Source: an uncultured Saprospiraceae bacterium (lineage in GTDB: Bacteria; Bacteroidota; Bacteroidia; Chitinophagales; Saprospiraceae). From it: a DNA stretch of 40,614 bases. The notes under the pieces were generated by a model. It was not told the DNA's origin. It ran no database searches and saw nothing but the letters and a program-made list of their open reading frames with translations. This document shows positions 33,754-40,614 of this stretch, piece by piece. Each line of letters starts with the position of its first letter. Positions within the stretch are counted from its first letter, which is position 1. The position numbers were made by a program, and so were the translations under genes. The stretch is from NCBI GenBank assembly GCA_937952155.1, contig CALFYH010000350.1, forward strand, positions 1 through 40,614, given 5' to 3'.

Positions 33754-35961
33754 CTATTTTTTTGGTTTAGACTTAACTTTTTTTGTATTTGATTTTGGGT
33801 GAACCAATTTCATTTCCTTGACCAAATGTCCTGCACCTGCATATTTGTCGATGACCCAAAGTATGTATCTCGCGTCAACCATTATATTGCGACAGATTTC
33901 AGGATCGTAATTAATATCACTCATGGTTCCTTCCCATACTCTGTCGAAGTTCAAGCCTATCAGATTTCCATGAGCATCAATGGCTGGACTTCCTGAGTTT
34001 CCACCTGTTGTATGATTTGATCCAATAAAACATACAGGCAATTTACCAGATTTATCGGCATATGGACCATAATCTTTGGCCTTGTACAATTCCAACATTC
34101 TAGGCTGAAGATCAAATTCATAATCTCCTGGTATATATTTTTCGATCACGCCATCTAGATACGTGACTGATTCATATTTGACGGCGTCTCTAGGCTCGTA
34201 GCCATTTACCTGACCGTATGTAACGCGCATGGTGCTATTTGCATCTGGATAGAATCGTTTTTCTTTGAATACTTCCATCTGAGCCTGCGTATATTGTGCT
34301 TGTTTTAGGTCTATTTCTTTGCGAATATTGTTGTATGGTGTAGAAATCTCCTTGCTATAAAATGCCGACCATTCTGAAGCAAAAGCGTACATAGGATCGC
34401 TTTTTATCGCTGCGATTGCCTTTTCTGGATCCAACTGCAAAATTCTATTTGCTTCCTTTTCTGATGTAAAGCTGGTCTGCATAAATTGGTCTTTGGCCAT
34501 CTGTTCATAAGACTCTTTTGCTGACATACCGAGACTCTCTCTTTGTAGAAATTCTGGTACAAACTTAGCACCCAGATTGTCAACATACATTGTAAGCAGA
34601 TCTCCGAATTTTTCTTGATCTATATTTGGATCAAAATCCTTGAAAAAATCATTTGAATAACTCTTAACGTCTTCGATCCTTTCATTATAAGCAGTAAGTC
34701 CATTTTTTTCATAAGCAGTCACAAGCCTTCTTAACGTGGACATATACGCTGTGATATCTACATTTCGCAATGCTATTTCGTTGTAATAATCAGCAGCCAA
34801 TGCATATTGATCTATTTCACTATACAACTTATCCATGTCAGATAATAAATTTTTATATGGGCTTGTCTCAGCCAATCTCTTCTGAAATTCCGCTTCATAA
34901 TCTAATTTCTTTTGAAGGGCGTTAGATTTTTTGAGACCTAGTGATTCGCCAATCCATTTTTTCCAATAGTTAGCTATTGTGGCATACTTGGCCGCATATT
35001 TAATTTTTGTTCCCTCATCTTCACGCATATATTTGTCCATGATCTTAAGCGATTTGTCCCTTATGGCAATTTTTGCAGGATTTAGGGTATTCAACACCTG
35101 TTTTATAGCCGATGAAGGTAGATATTCATTGGTTCTACCAGGAAATCCAAAAACCATAGTAAAATCTCCGTCTGCAACGCCATCCATAGATACTGGTAGG
35201 AAGTGCTTCGGTGTGTAAGGTACATTGTCGGGAGAATAATCAGCAGGTTTGTTGTCCTTGCCAGCATATATTCTAAATATTGAAAAATCCCCAGTATGTC
35301 TTGGCCATACCCAGTTGTCTGTATCAGATCCAAATTTTCCAATAGATTCTGGTGGTGCACCAACAAGTCTTACATCTCTATAAGTAGTGGTCACAAATGC
35401 AAAATATTGATTTCCATCAAAAAACGGTCTAATGATCACATTTTGATACGATTCTAAGGTATAAAGCTTTTTTACTTCAGCAAGATTTTTGTCTATGGCC
35501 GATTGTCTTTCTGCGGCTGTCATGCTGCTAGTCACACCTTGCAATACCTTGGCAGAGACATCATCTATATAATCAATAAATGTGGCAGTAAGGCCTTCAT
35601 TAGGCAATTCATCCTTGTATGTTTTTGCCCAAAATCCATTTTTTATAAGATTGTTTTCTACTGATGAATGCGCTTGAATCTGTCCATAACCACAGTGATG
35701 ATTGGTAAGCAACAGGCCATTGGGTGAAATAATCTCCGATGTACAAAATCCGCCAAAATGAACGACAGCATCTTTTAATGAGCCTTTATTTACACTATAG
35801 ATGTCTTCGGCAGAGATTTTCATTCCCATACTTTTCATCTCCTTTTCGTTCAGGAGTTTTAGAAGTTGGGGCAACCACATACCTTCACCTGCGAAAATGA
35901 CTCCTGCATTTAAGATGACAAAAGCCACACACAATTTAATTCTACTGCTTATATGTATCAT
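33754..35961 (-). CDS. S46 dipeptidyl-peptidase, DPP11-like (acidic P1 preference)
   Basis: 735 residues, exported (hydrophobic leader to about residue 24). Family S46 contains DPP7 and DPP11, found in Bacteroidota, which remove dipeptides from the N-terminus of peptides. The chymotrypsin-like catalytic residues are His89 in TNHHCGYG, probably Asp225 in TGDFSIFR, and Ser656 in GGNSGSP. Arg674 in NFDRVWEG, 18 residues after the Ser, occupies the position that is Arg in DPP11 (Arg673 of P. gingivalis) and Gly in DPP7, pointing to Asp/Glu at P1. A helical domain of about 250 residues between Asp and Ser is the known lid. It ends in a basic KKVKSKPKK tail. Confidence 0.92.
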   Translation of the reverse strand: MIHISSRIKLCVAFVILNAGVIFAGEGMWLPQLLKLLNEKEMKSMGMKISAEDIYSVNKGSLKDAVVHFGGFCTSEIISPNGLLLTNHHCGYGQIQAHSSVENNLIKNGFWAKTYKDELPNEGLTATFIDYIDDVSAKVLQGVTSSMTAAERQSAIDKNLAEVKKLYTLESYQNVIIRPFFDGNQYFAFVTTTYRDVRLVGAPPESIGKFGSDTDNWVWPRHTGDFSIFRIYAGKDNKPADYSPDNVPYTPKHFLPVSMDGVADGDFTMVFGFPGRTNEYLPSSAIKQVLNTLNPAKIAIRDKSLKIMDKYMREDEGTKIKYAAKYATIANYWKKWIGESLGLKKSNALQKKLDYEAEFQKRLAETSPYKNLLSDMDKLYSEIDQYALAADYYNEIALRNVDITAYMSTLRRLVTAYEKNGLTAYNERIEDVKSYSNDFFKDFDPNIDQEKFGDLLTMYVDNLGAKFVPEFLQRESLGMSAKESYEQMAKDQFMQTSFTSEKEANRILQLDPEKAIAAIKSDPMYAFASEWSAFYSKEISTPYNNIRKEIDLKQAQYTQAQMEVFKEKRFYPDANSTMRVTYGQVNGYEPRDAVKYESVTYLDGVIEKYIPGDYEFDLQPRMLELYKAKDYGPYADKSGKLPVCFIGSNHTTGGNSGSPAIDAHGNLIGLNFDRVWEGTMSDINYDPEICRNIMVDARYILWVIDKYAGAGHLVKEMKLVHPKSNTKKVKSKPKK

Positions 35962-35982
35962 GTTATATCATTAATATTTAAG

Positions 35983-35990
35983 CAAAAGTA
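35983..35990 (-). promoter_or_regulatory. -7 element of the S46 peptidase gene
   Basis: Minus-strand TACTTTTG is an exact TAnnTTTG match; the nearest TTG upstream is at 25 bases, longer than usual. Leader to the ATG at 35961 is about 15 bases. Confidence 0.5.
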
Positions 35991-36109
35991 TCATAAAATA
36001 CCATTATTTAGGTAACAATTAAAATAAAAGTTACATTTTCAGTCTGCCAGTTTGTCTTTAATTTATTTTTAAATCCTGCCATTTTGATACCTTTTTTTGA
36101 AAAAATCCG

Positions 36110-36139
36110 TTTGGTACATATATTGACATAGTACTTTAC
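36110..36139 (+). promoter_or_regulatory. Promoter-like element upstream of lon
   Basis: TTTG at 36110-36113, an 18-base spacer, then TACTTTAC at 36132-36139 (TAnnTTTG with one mismatch). Start near 36146 would give a leader of about 12 bases. A TTGACA/TAATAT pair also occurs here but with a 12-base spacing and is not credited. Confidence 0.4.
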
Positions 36140-36157
36140 TTAATATACAGATAGCCG

Positions 36158-38569
36158 ATGTTTGACAAAAATATATATATGCTAGATAGCAATCAGGAAG
36201 AAGGTGATGCGCTTCCAGTTTTTAGCATGGGAGATGATGAGTTGAAGTTTGATGATGACTACAAAGATACTATGCCTGTGCTTGCACTCAAAAACACAGT
36301 GCTTTTTCCAGGTATAGTCATCCCTATCACTGTAGGCAGAGACAAGTCTATCAAAGCCCTTCAAAAAGCTGAAAAAGGTGATAAATTGCTTGGTGTTCTC
36401 ACACAAAAGGATATGGATAGCGAAGATCCTGACCAAGATGGACTTCACCAGTTGGGTACAGTTGCTAAGATCATGAAAATTCTCAAAATGCCTGATGGAA
36501 GCACAACAGCGATCCTTCAAGGTAGAAAAAGATTCAGACCTGGTACATTCATCCCGAATGACAAGATGCTGGAGGCAACAATACATATAGTCGAAGACGT
36601 TGTGCCGCTTAAAAATGTTGAATTTAATGCCATCATTTCATCCATCAGAGATTATGCAAAAAAAATCGTAGAACTATCTCCAAATATTCCTACTGAAGCA
36701 AATTTGATGCTGAAAAACATCAAAAACAATGGATTTCTCATCAATTTTATAGCGTCCAATATGAATTTGGGCGTAGCTAAAAAGCAAGAAATCCTCGAAA
36801 CAGATGATTATTTGGCCAAAGCACATTTAGTAATGAATGTGATGAATGGCGAGTTGCAATTGCTTGAAATAAAGGATCAGATAGAATCTAAGGTACGAGG
36901 CGATCTGGAAAAACAGCAGAAAGAATACTTTCTCAATCAACAGCTGAAGACAATCCAAGAAGAACTCGGTGGCAATCCGCATGAGGAGGAACTCAATAAA
37001 CTTCAGCAACTAGCAGACAAGAAAAAATGGCCTAAGGTAGCCAAGGAAGCCTTCGATCGCGAAATTATCAAAGCTCGACGCATCAATCCACAAATAGCAG
37101 AATATTCTGTAACGTTAAATTACTTAGAGCTCATGCTCGATCTACCGTGGGATGATGTGACTAAAGATGTATTTAACCTGAAAAAAGTCAAAACCGTATT
37201 AGATAAAGACCATTTCGGACTCGAAGATGTCAAAAAACGTATCATCGAGCACCTTGCAGTCCTTAGGCTGAAGGGTGACATGAAAGCGCCGATCATCTGT
37301 CTTGTAGGTCCTCCGGGTGTAGGTAAAACGAGCTTAGGAAAATCCATTGCCACAGCATTGGGAAGGCAATTCATACGCATGTCACTTGGTGGTTTGCATG
37401 ACGAAAGCGAAATACGTGGACATCGCAAAACGTATATCGGTGCCATGCCTGGGCGAATACTCCAGTCTATCAAGAAGGCAAAATCTTCCAATCCGGTTTT
37501 TATCCTTGATGAAATAGATAAATTAGGCAAGGACTTCAGAGGTGATCCATCATCTGCATTATTGGAAGTATTGGATCCAGAACAAAATTCCACATTCCAT
37601 GACAATTACCTTGATCTGGATTATGATTTGTCAAGGGTCTTATTTATAGCTACAGCCAATTCTTTATCGTCTATCCAGCCAGCATTGCTCGACAGGATGG
37701 AGATCATAGACGTGAGCGGATATTCCCTCGAAGAAAAAGTAGAAATTTCAAAAAGGCACTTAGTACCCAAACAGATCAAAGAACACGGCTTGAAAGTGAA
37801 TGACGCATCTATTTCACCTGCTTTGATACAGTTTATTATTCAAAAATATACTAGAGAATCAGGTGTACGTACTCTCGACAGAACATTGGCAGGTGTAATG
37901 CGTAGCGTAGCTAAAAAAGTAGCTATGGACGAAACATACAATCCAAAGTTGACGGAGCAAGATGTGATCGAAGCATTAGGTCCTATCATGTATGATAACG
38001 ACTTGTATATGAAAGTTGACCTTCCAGGCGTGGCAGTTGGCTTGGCTTGGACAAAAGTTGGAGGTGACATTTTATTTATTGAAGCGAGTACTAACAAAGG
38101 CAAAGGAAAATTGGTCTTGACTGGCAATCTCGGAGATGTGATGAAGGAGTCAGCCACTACAGCTCTGAGTTATATCAAAGCCCATGCAGAGCCATTTGGT
38201 GTAGATCCTGAGATTTTCGAACAAACCGACCTACATATCCATGTACCTGAAGGCGCCATTCCAAAAGATGGTCCTAGTGCAGGAATTACCATGCTTACAG
38301 CAATTATTTCGGCATTAAAAAATAAGGAAGTTAAACCTTATCTTGCGATGACTGGTGAGATCACATTAAGAGGAAAGGTCTTACCTGTAGGTGGAATAAA
38401 AGAAAAAGTATTGGCAGCCAAACGTGCCGGTATAAAGGAAATCATGCTTTGTGAAGATAATAAAAGACATGTAGAACAGATCCCCAAAGAATATATCAAG
38501 GATATGAAGTTTACTTATGTGACCAAGATGGATCAGGTAGTGCAAAATGCATTAGGTAGTTTGAAATAA
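36158..38569 (+). CDS. lon: ATP-dependent protease Lon
   Basis: 803 residues. Domain order is the N-terminal substrate-binding LON domain (about 40-240), a helical linker, the AAA+ module with Walker A G384-P-P-G-V-G-K-T391 and Walker B FILDEIDK (448-455), and the C-terminal serine protease domain with the Ser707 (KDGPSAG) / Lys750 (IKEK) dyad, matching the E. coli Ser679/Lys722 spacing of 43. It degrades damaged and regulatory proteins in the cytosol. The N-terminal extension of about 40 residues, rich in Asp/Glu, is longer than in E. coli. It is divergent from the S46 operon and no heat-shock element (CIRCE or similar) is seen upstream. Confidence 0.97.
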   Translation: MFDKNIYMLDSNQEEGDALPVFSMGDDELKFDDDYKDTMPVLALKNTVLFPGIVIPITVGRDKSIKALQKAEKGDKLLGVLTQKDMDSEDPDQDGLHQLGTVAKIMKILKMPDGSTTAILQGRKRFRPGTFIPNDKMLEATIHIVEDVVPLKNVEFNAIISSIRDYAKKIVELSPNIPTEANLMLKNIKNNGFLINFIASNMNLGVAKKQEILETDDYLAKAHLVMNVMNGELQLLEIKDQIESKVRGDLEKQQKEYFLNQQLKTIQEELGGNPHEEELNKLQQLADKKKWPKVAKEAFDREIIKARRINPQIAEYSVTLNYLELMLDLPWDDVTKDVFNLKKVKTVLDKDHFGLEDVKKRIIEHLAVLRLKGDMKAPIICLVGPPGVGKTSLGKSIATALGRQFIRMSLGGLHDESEIRGHRKTYIGAMPGRILQSIKKAKSSNPVFILDEIDKLGKDFRGDPSSALLEVLDPEQNSTFHDNYLDLDYDLSRVLFIATANSLSSIQPALLDRMEIIDVSGYSLEEKVEISKRHLVPKQIKEHGLKVNDASISPALIQFIIQKYTRESGVRTLDRTLAGVMRSVAKKVAMDETYNPKLTEQDVIEALGPIMYDNDLYMKVDLPGVAVGLAWTKVGGDILFIEASTNKGKGKLVLTGNLGDVMKESATTALSYIKAHAEPFGVDPEIFEQTDLHIHVPEGAIPKDGPSAGITMLTAIISALKNKEVKPYLAMTGEITLRGKVLPVGGIKEKVLAAKRAGIKEIMLCEDNKRHVEQIPKEYIKDMKFTYVTKMDQVVQNALGSLK

Positions 38570-38758
38570 TGAAGTATTTTCTTTACATTTCCCATAAAGT
38601 CGGTTTTAAAACATGGATGTGAAGTAAGAAATTGAGTAGAAAAAATAGTTAAATCAGTGTTAAAAAGGCAAGTCGTGCTATATTTACACAATTTTATGCG
38701 TTTGAGCATTTGTACTGGATCAAATTTCAAATCTGATTTCAAATAATATTTATTCATT

Positions 38759-39412
38759 ATGCGCGGCAGTTTCCTGATTTTATCAATTCTTTTTCTTGGT
38801 TTTGGCATATTGAATGCCCAAAAAAAGGATGAACCTATTAAAGTAATTGAGTTTTCTGGTAAGATCGTATATGAAGACAATGACGGAAATCCTGCACCAC
38901 TTGCATATACCAATGTAGCCGTAAAAGGCACCAATCGTGGTACTTTTACTGAATATGACGGTTTTTTTTCATTGGTTGCTTTGGCTGGCGAAATTGTAGT
39001 TTTCTCAAGAATCGGATATAAAACAGTAGAAATCAAAATCCCTGAGGTACTTACTTCTGACAGATATACTTGGGTTCAAATCATGACTGAAGATGATTAT
39101 GTCTTGCCTGAGGCCATCATTAGACCATGGCCAAGCAAGGAACACTTCAAGCAAGAGTTTTTGGCTATTGATATCTCAAATGAGTTGAGAGAAAATGCTA
39201 TGGCCAATCTTGCAGACGAAAAGCTAAAAGAAATAAGATACTCAGTGCCTGTAGATGGTCGAGAGACAAGTAGCTTGGTTATAAAGCAGCAAGCTAGAGA
39301 TTACATTTACACAGGGCAGATTAAGCCACAAAACATCTTCAATCCTATAGCTTGGAAAAATTTTATCGATGCTTGGAGACGAGGAGACTTTAAGAAAAAG
39401 GAAAAAAAATAG
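38759..39412 (+). CDS. Exported protein with carboxypeptidase-like regulatory domain
   Basis: 217 residues. Signal peptide about 1-20 (FLILSILFLGFGILNAQ). Residues 33-105 form the carboxypeptidase D-type regulatory beta sandwich (VIEFSGKIVYEDNDGNPAPL, GTNRGTFTEYDGFFSLV), a domain usually found at the N-terminus of SusC-like or other outer-membrane proteins. Here it stands nearly alone, followed by about 110 residues of helix-rich sequence ending in a basic KKKEKK tail. The function is unknown; it could be a periplasmic adaptor. It is 189 bases after lon, with only a weak -7-like TATATTTA (38679-38686). Confidence 0.75.
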   Translation: MRGSFLILSILFLGFGILNAQKKDEPIKVIEFSGKIVYEDNDGNPAPLAYTNVAVKGTNRGTFTEYDGFFSLVALAGEIVVFSRIGYKTVEIKIPEVLTSDRYTWVQIMTEDDYVLPEAIIRPWPSKEHFKQEFLAIDISNELRENAMANLADEKLKEIRYSVPVDGRETSSLVIKQQARDYIYTGQIKPQNIFNPIAWKNFIDAWRRGDFKKKEKK

Positions 39413-39444
39413 TCTTTCAACATCTGCTTTCTTATTTTATTTTG

Positions 39445-39472
39445 CCACATGTTAGGATATGTCAGCATGTGG
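39445..39472. promoter_or_regulatory. Inverted repeat in the metF promoter region
   Basis: CCACATG (39445-39451) and CATGTGG (39466-39472) are a perfect 7-bp inverted repeat with 14 bases between and half-site starts 21 bases apart. It sits directly in front of the -7 element of metF, covering the -33 region, where a repressor would be effective. No U tract follows, so it is not a terminator. Confidence 0.45.
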
Positions 39473-39476
39473 AACT

Positions 39477-39484
39477 TACCTTTG
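39477..39484 (+). promoter_or_regulatory. -7 element upstream of metF
   Basis: TACCTTTG is an exact TAnnTTTG match; the expected TTG at -33 is absent, its place taken by an inverted repeat. Transcription near 39491, leader about 19 bases. Confidence 0.55.
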
Positions 39485-39509
39485 CGCCAAACTTTAGTAC
39501 GCCATATTC

Positions 39510-40460
39510 ATGAAAATCATAGATTATTTTGATAAAGCAAAGGGACAAACATTAGTGTCCTTTGAAGTATTACCACCGCTTAAAGGTGGTAGTATGTCAG
39601 ATATTTTCCAAACTTTGGATCCGCTGATGGAGTTTAAGCCGCCATTTATTGATGTCACTTACCATAGAGAAGAATATGTGTATAATAAACGACCAAGTGG
39701 ATATTATGAAAAAACAGCCATTCGCAAACGTCCAGGTACTGTAGGCATCTGTGCTTCTATCATGCATAGATATGGTATTGACGCGATTCCACACCTGATT
39801 TGTGGCGGATTCAGCATAGAAGAAACCGAAAATGCCTTAATTGATCTGAATTTTCTTGGGATCAATAATGTACTGGCGCTTCGAGGTGATGCTAGACAAT
39901 TTGAAGATAAGTTTATTCCTGAGCCAGATGGTCATAAATTTGCGGTCGATCTTGTAAAACAAGTCAATGATATGAATCATGGGATATATCTTGATAGCAA
40001 TATCGAAAAAGGCACACCCACAGATTTTTGTATTGGCGTGGCTGGTTATCCCGAAAAACATTTTGAAGCTCCTAACCTTGCCACTGATATTGAATATCTA
40101 AAACAGAAAATAGATGCTGGCGCAAGCTATATTGTAACACAAATGTTTTTTGACAATGCAAATTTTTTCCGATTTAGAGATGCTTGCGAAAAAGCAGGAA
40201 TCAATGTCCCGATAGTACCAGGTCTGAAGCCTATCACAAAAAAATACCAACTAAATTCAATACCTCGTAAGTTTTTTATCAATTTTCCAGAAGACTTAGT
40301 TTCAGAATTGCACAAAACTGATGAAAAGGATGTAAAAAAATTGGGTATAGAGTGGTGTATAAACCAGTGTAAAGAACTGAAAGCATCTGGGGTACCATGT
40401 TTGCATTTTTATACAATGGGTGATGTGGATACTACATACAAAATAGTCGAGAAAATCTAA
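39510..40460 (+). CDS. metF: 5,10-methylenetetrahydrofolate reductase
   Basis: 316 residues. The FAD-dependent TIM-barrel enzyme reduces 5,10-methylene-THF to 5-methyl-THF for methionine synthesis. The N-terminal catalytic Glu is in SFEVLPPLKGGSM, with DVTYHREEY, LALRGDARQ and the FAD-binding region VAGYPEKHFEAP (each a conserved block), and ASYIVTQMFFDN near the C-terminus. The length is the usual bacterial one. metE or metH is not in the window. A palindrome in the promoter region suggests transcriptional control. Confidence 0.95.
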   Translation: MKIIDYFDKAKGQTLVSFEVLPPLKGGSMSDIFQTLDPLMEFKPPFIDVTYHREEYVYNKRPSGYYEKTAIRKRPGTVGICASIMHRYGIDAIPHLICGGFSIEETENALIDLNFLGINNVLALRGDARQFEDKFIPEPDGHKFAVDLVKQVNDMNHGIYLDSNIEKGTPTDFCIGVAGYPEKHFEAPNLATDIEYLKQKIDAGASYIVTQMFFDNANFFRFRDACEKAGINVPIVPGLKPITKKYQLNSIPRKFFINFPEDLVSELHKTDEKDVKKLGIEWCINQCKELKASGVPCLHFYTMGDVDTTYKIVEKI

Positions 40461-40478
40461 TCCAAGTCAAAAAATACT

Positions 40479-40515
40479 AAAAAAAAGCCCTAGAATTTCT
40501 TCTTGGGCTTTTTTT
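40479..40515. terminator. Bidirectional terminator between metF and the cytochrome c peroxidase-like gene
   Basis: An A run (40479-40486) and GCCC (40487-40490) pair with GGGC (40505-40508) and a T run (40509-40515). Inside, AGAA/TTCT extend the stem around a small TTTC loop. Flanking A and T runs make it work on both strands, serving the convergent genes. Confidence 0.85.
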
Positions 40516-40535
40516 ATTTTATGAATAAAATTCTT

Positions 40536-40614
40536 TTATTGTTTAAACGGATCACTCCATTTTGGATTTGTCGCCATCTCCTTGTCTGTCAATGTTTTAA
40601 GGAAAGCCACCAAT
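40536..40614 (-). CDS. Cytochrome c peroxidase/MauG-family protein, C-terminal end (partial)
   Basis: On the minus strand the reading frame from the right edge to the TAA at 40538-40536 encodes LVAFLKTLTDKEMATNPKWS followed by DPFKQ. The pattern L-V-A-F-L-x-T-L-T-D followed by a short PF ending is the usual C-terminus of diheme cytochrome c peroxidases and MauG-like proteins. Only 25 residues are inside the window, so heme sites cannot be checked. The gene converges on metF. Confidence 0.65.
   Translation of the reverse strand, partial: LVAFLKTLTDKEMATNPKWSDPFKQ

Noticed and set aside
36123..36146. TTGACA followed by TAATAT upstream of lon, resembling a sigma-70 promoter
   Set aside because: The spacing is only 12 bases instead of 16-18, and Bacteroidota use a different consensus.
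1..40614. Search for CRISPR arrays, insertion sequences, phage genes, toxin-antitoxin pairs and tRNA genes
   Set aside because: No repeat-spacer pattern, transposase, integrase or terminal repeats were seen, and gaps are too short and lack the needed structures.

Overview
The window reads as an ordinary chromosomal stretch of a low-GC (AT-rich) member of the Bacteroidota, probably near the Saprospiraceae/Chitinophagales; the genus cannot be told from sequence alone. The evidence is family content (DUF2480, S46 dipeptidyl-peptidase, LytTR systems with Reg_prop/Y_Y_Y sensors, carboxypeptidase-like regulatory domain protein, Nif3 with zinc-ribbon partner), several apparent TTG starts, and promoter-like elements of the Bacteroidota type (TAnnTTTG near -7, sometimes with TTG/TTTG about 18-22 bases upstream). 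I see no tRNA, rRNA, CRISPR array, insertion sequence, prophage or integration scar, and no gap above about 260 bases without a gene.

Layout. 1-5111 (+): tail of an unknown gene, paaZ (phenylacetate ring opening), a degenerate PAP2-like membrane protein, dapD (lysine/meso-DAP), a PBP4-type lipoprotein. 5203-12198 (+): sucB, a glutamate-cysteine-ligase-like enzyme fused to a CBS pair, a GH73 glucosaminidase, and the three-gene proton-translocating transhydrogenase pntAA-pntAB-pntB. 12217-16952 (-): TPR protein, zinc-ribbon coiled-coil protein, Nif3, queG, MarC. 17159-19972 (+): meaB and an M23 peptidase. 19986-20705 (-): GT2. 20871-24643 (+): PaaE-like reductase, a small membrane protein that looks FAIM-like, scpB, DUF2480, MltD-like transglycosylase. 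24645-30951 (-): PrxQ, LytTR regulator, hybrid-periplasmic sensor kinase, then an operon of DUF3592, SGNH-like lipoprotein and lipocalin-like lipoprotein. 31212 (+): exported cupin. 31835-35961 (-): panC, GH113-like hydrolase, DPP11-like S46 peptidase. 36158-40460 (+): lon, regulatory-domain protein, metF. The right edge holds the C-terminus of a cytochrome c peroxidase-like gene on the minus strand.

How they work together. Much is housekeeping: cell wall (dapD, PBP4, GH73, M23, MltD), central metabolism (sucB, pnt, metF, panC), B12-linked functions (meaB, queG). paaZ and a PaaE-like reductase suggest phenylacetate catabolism, but the genes are 18.6 kb apart and no paaABCD is seen. The most system-like part is 25182-31082: a sensor kinase/LytTR regulator pair next to a three-gene envelope operon whose upstream region carries a near-perfect 14-bp direct repeat with 21-bp periodicity, the geometry expected of a LytTR binding site.
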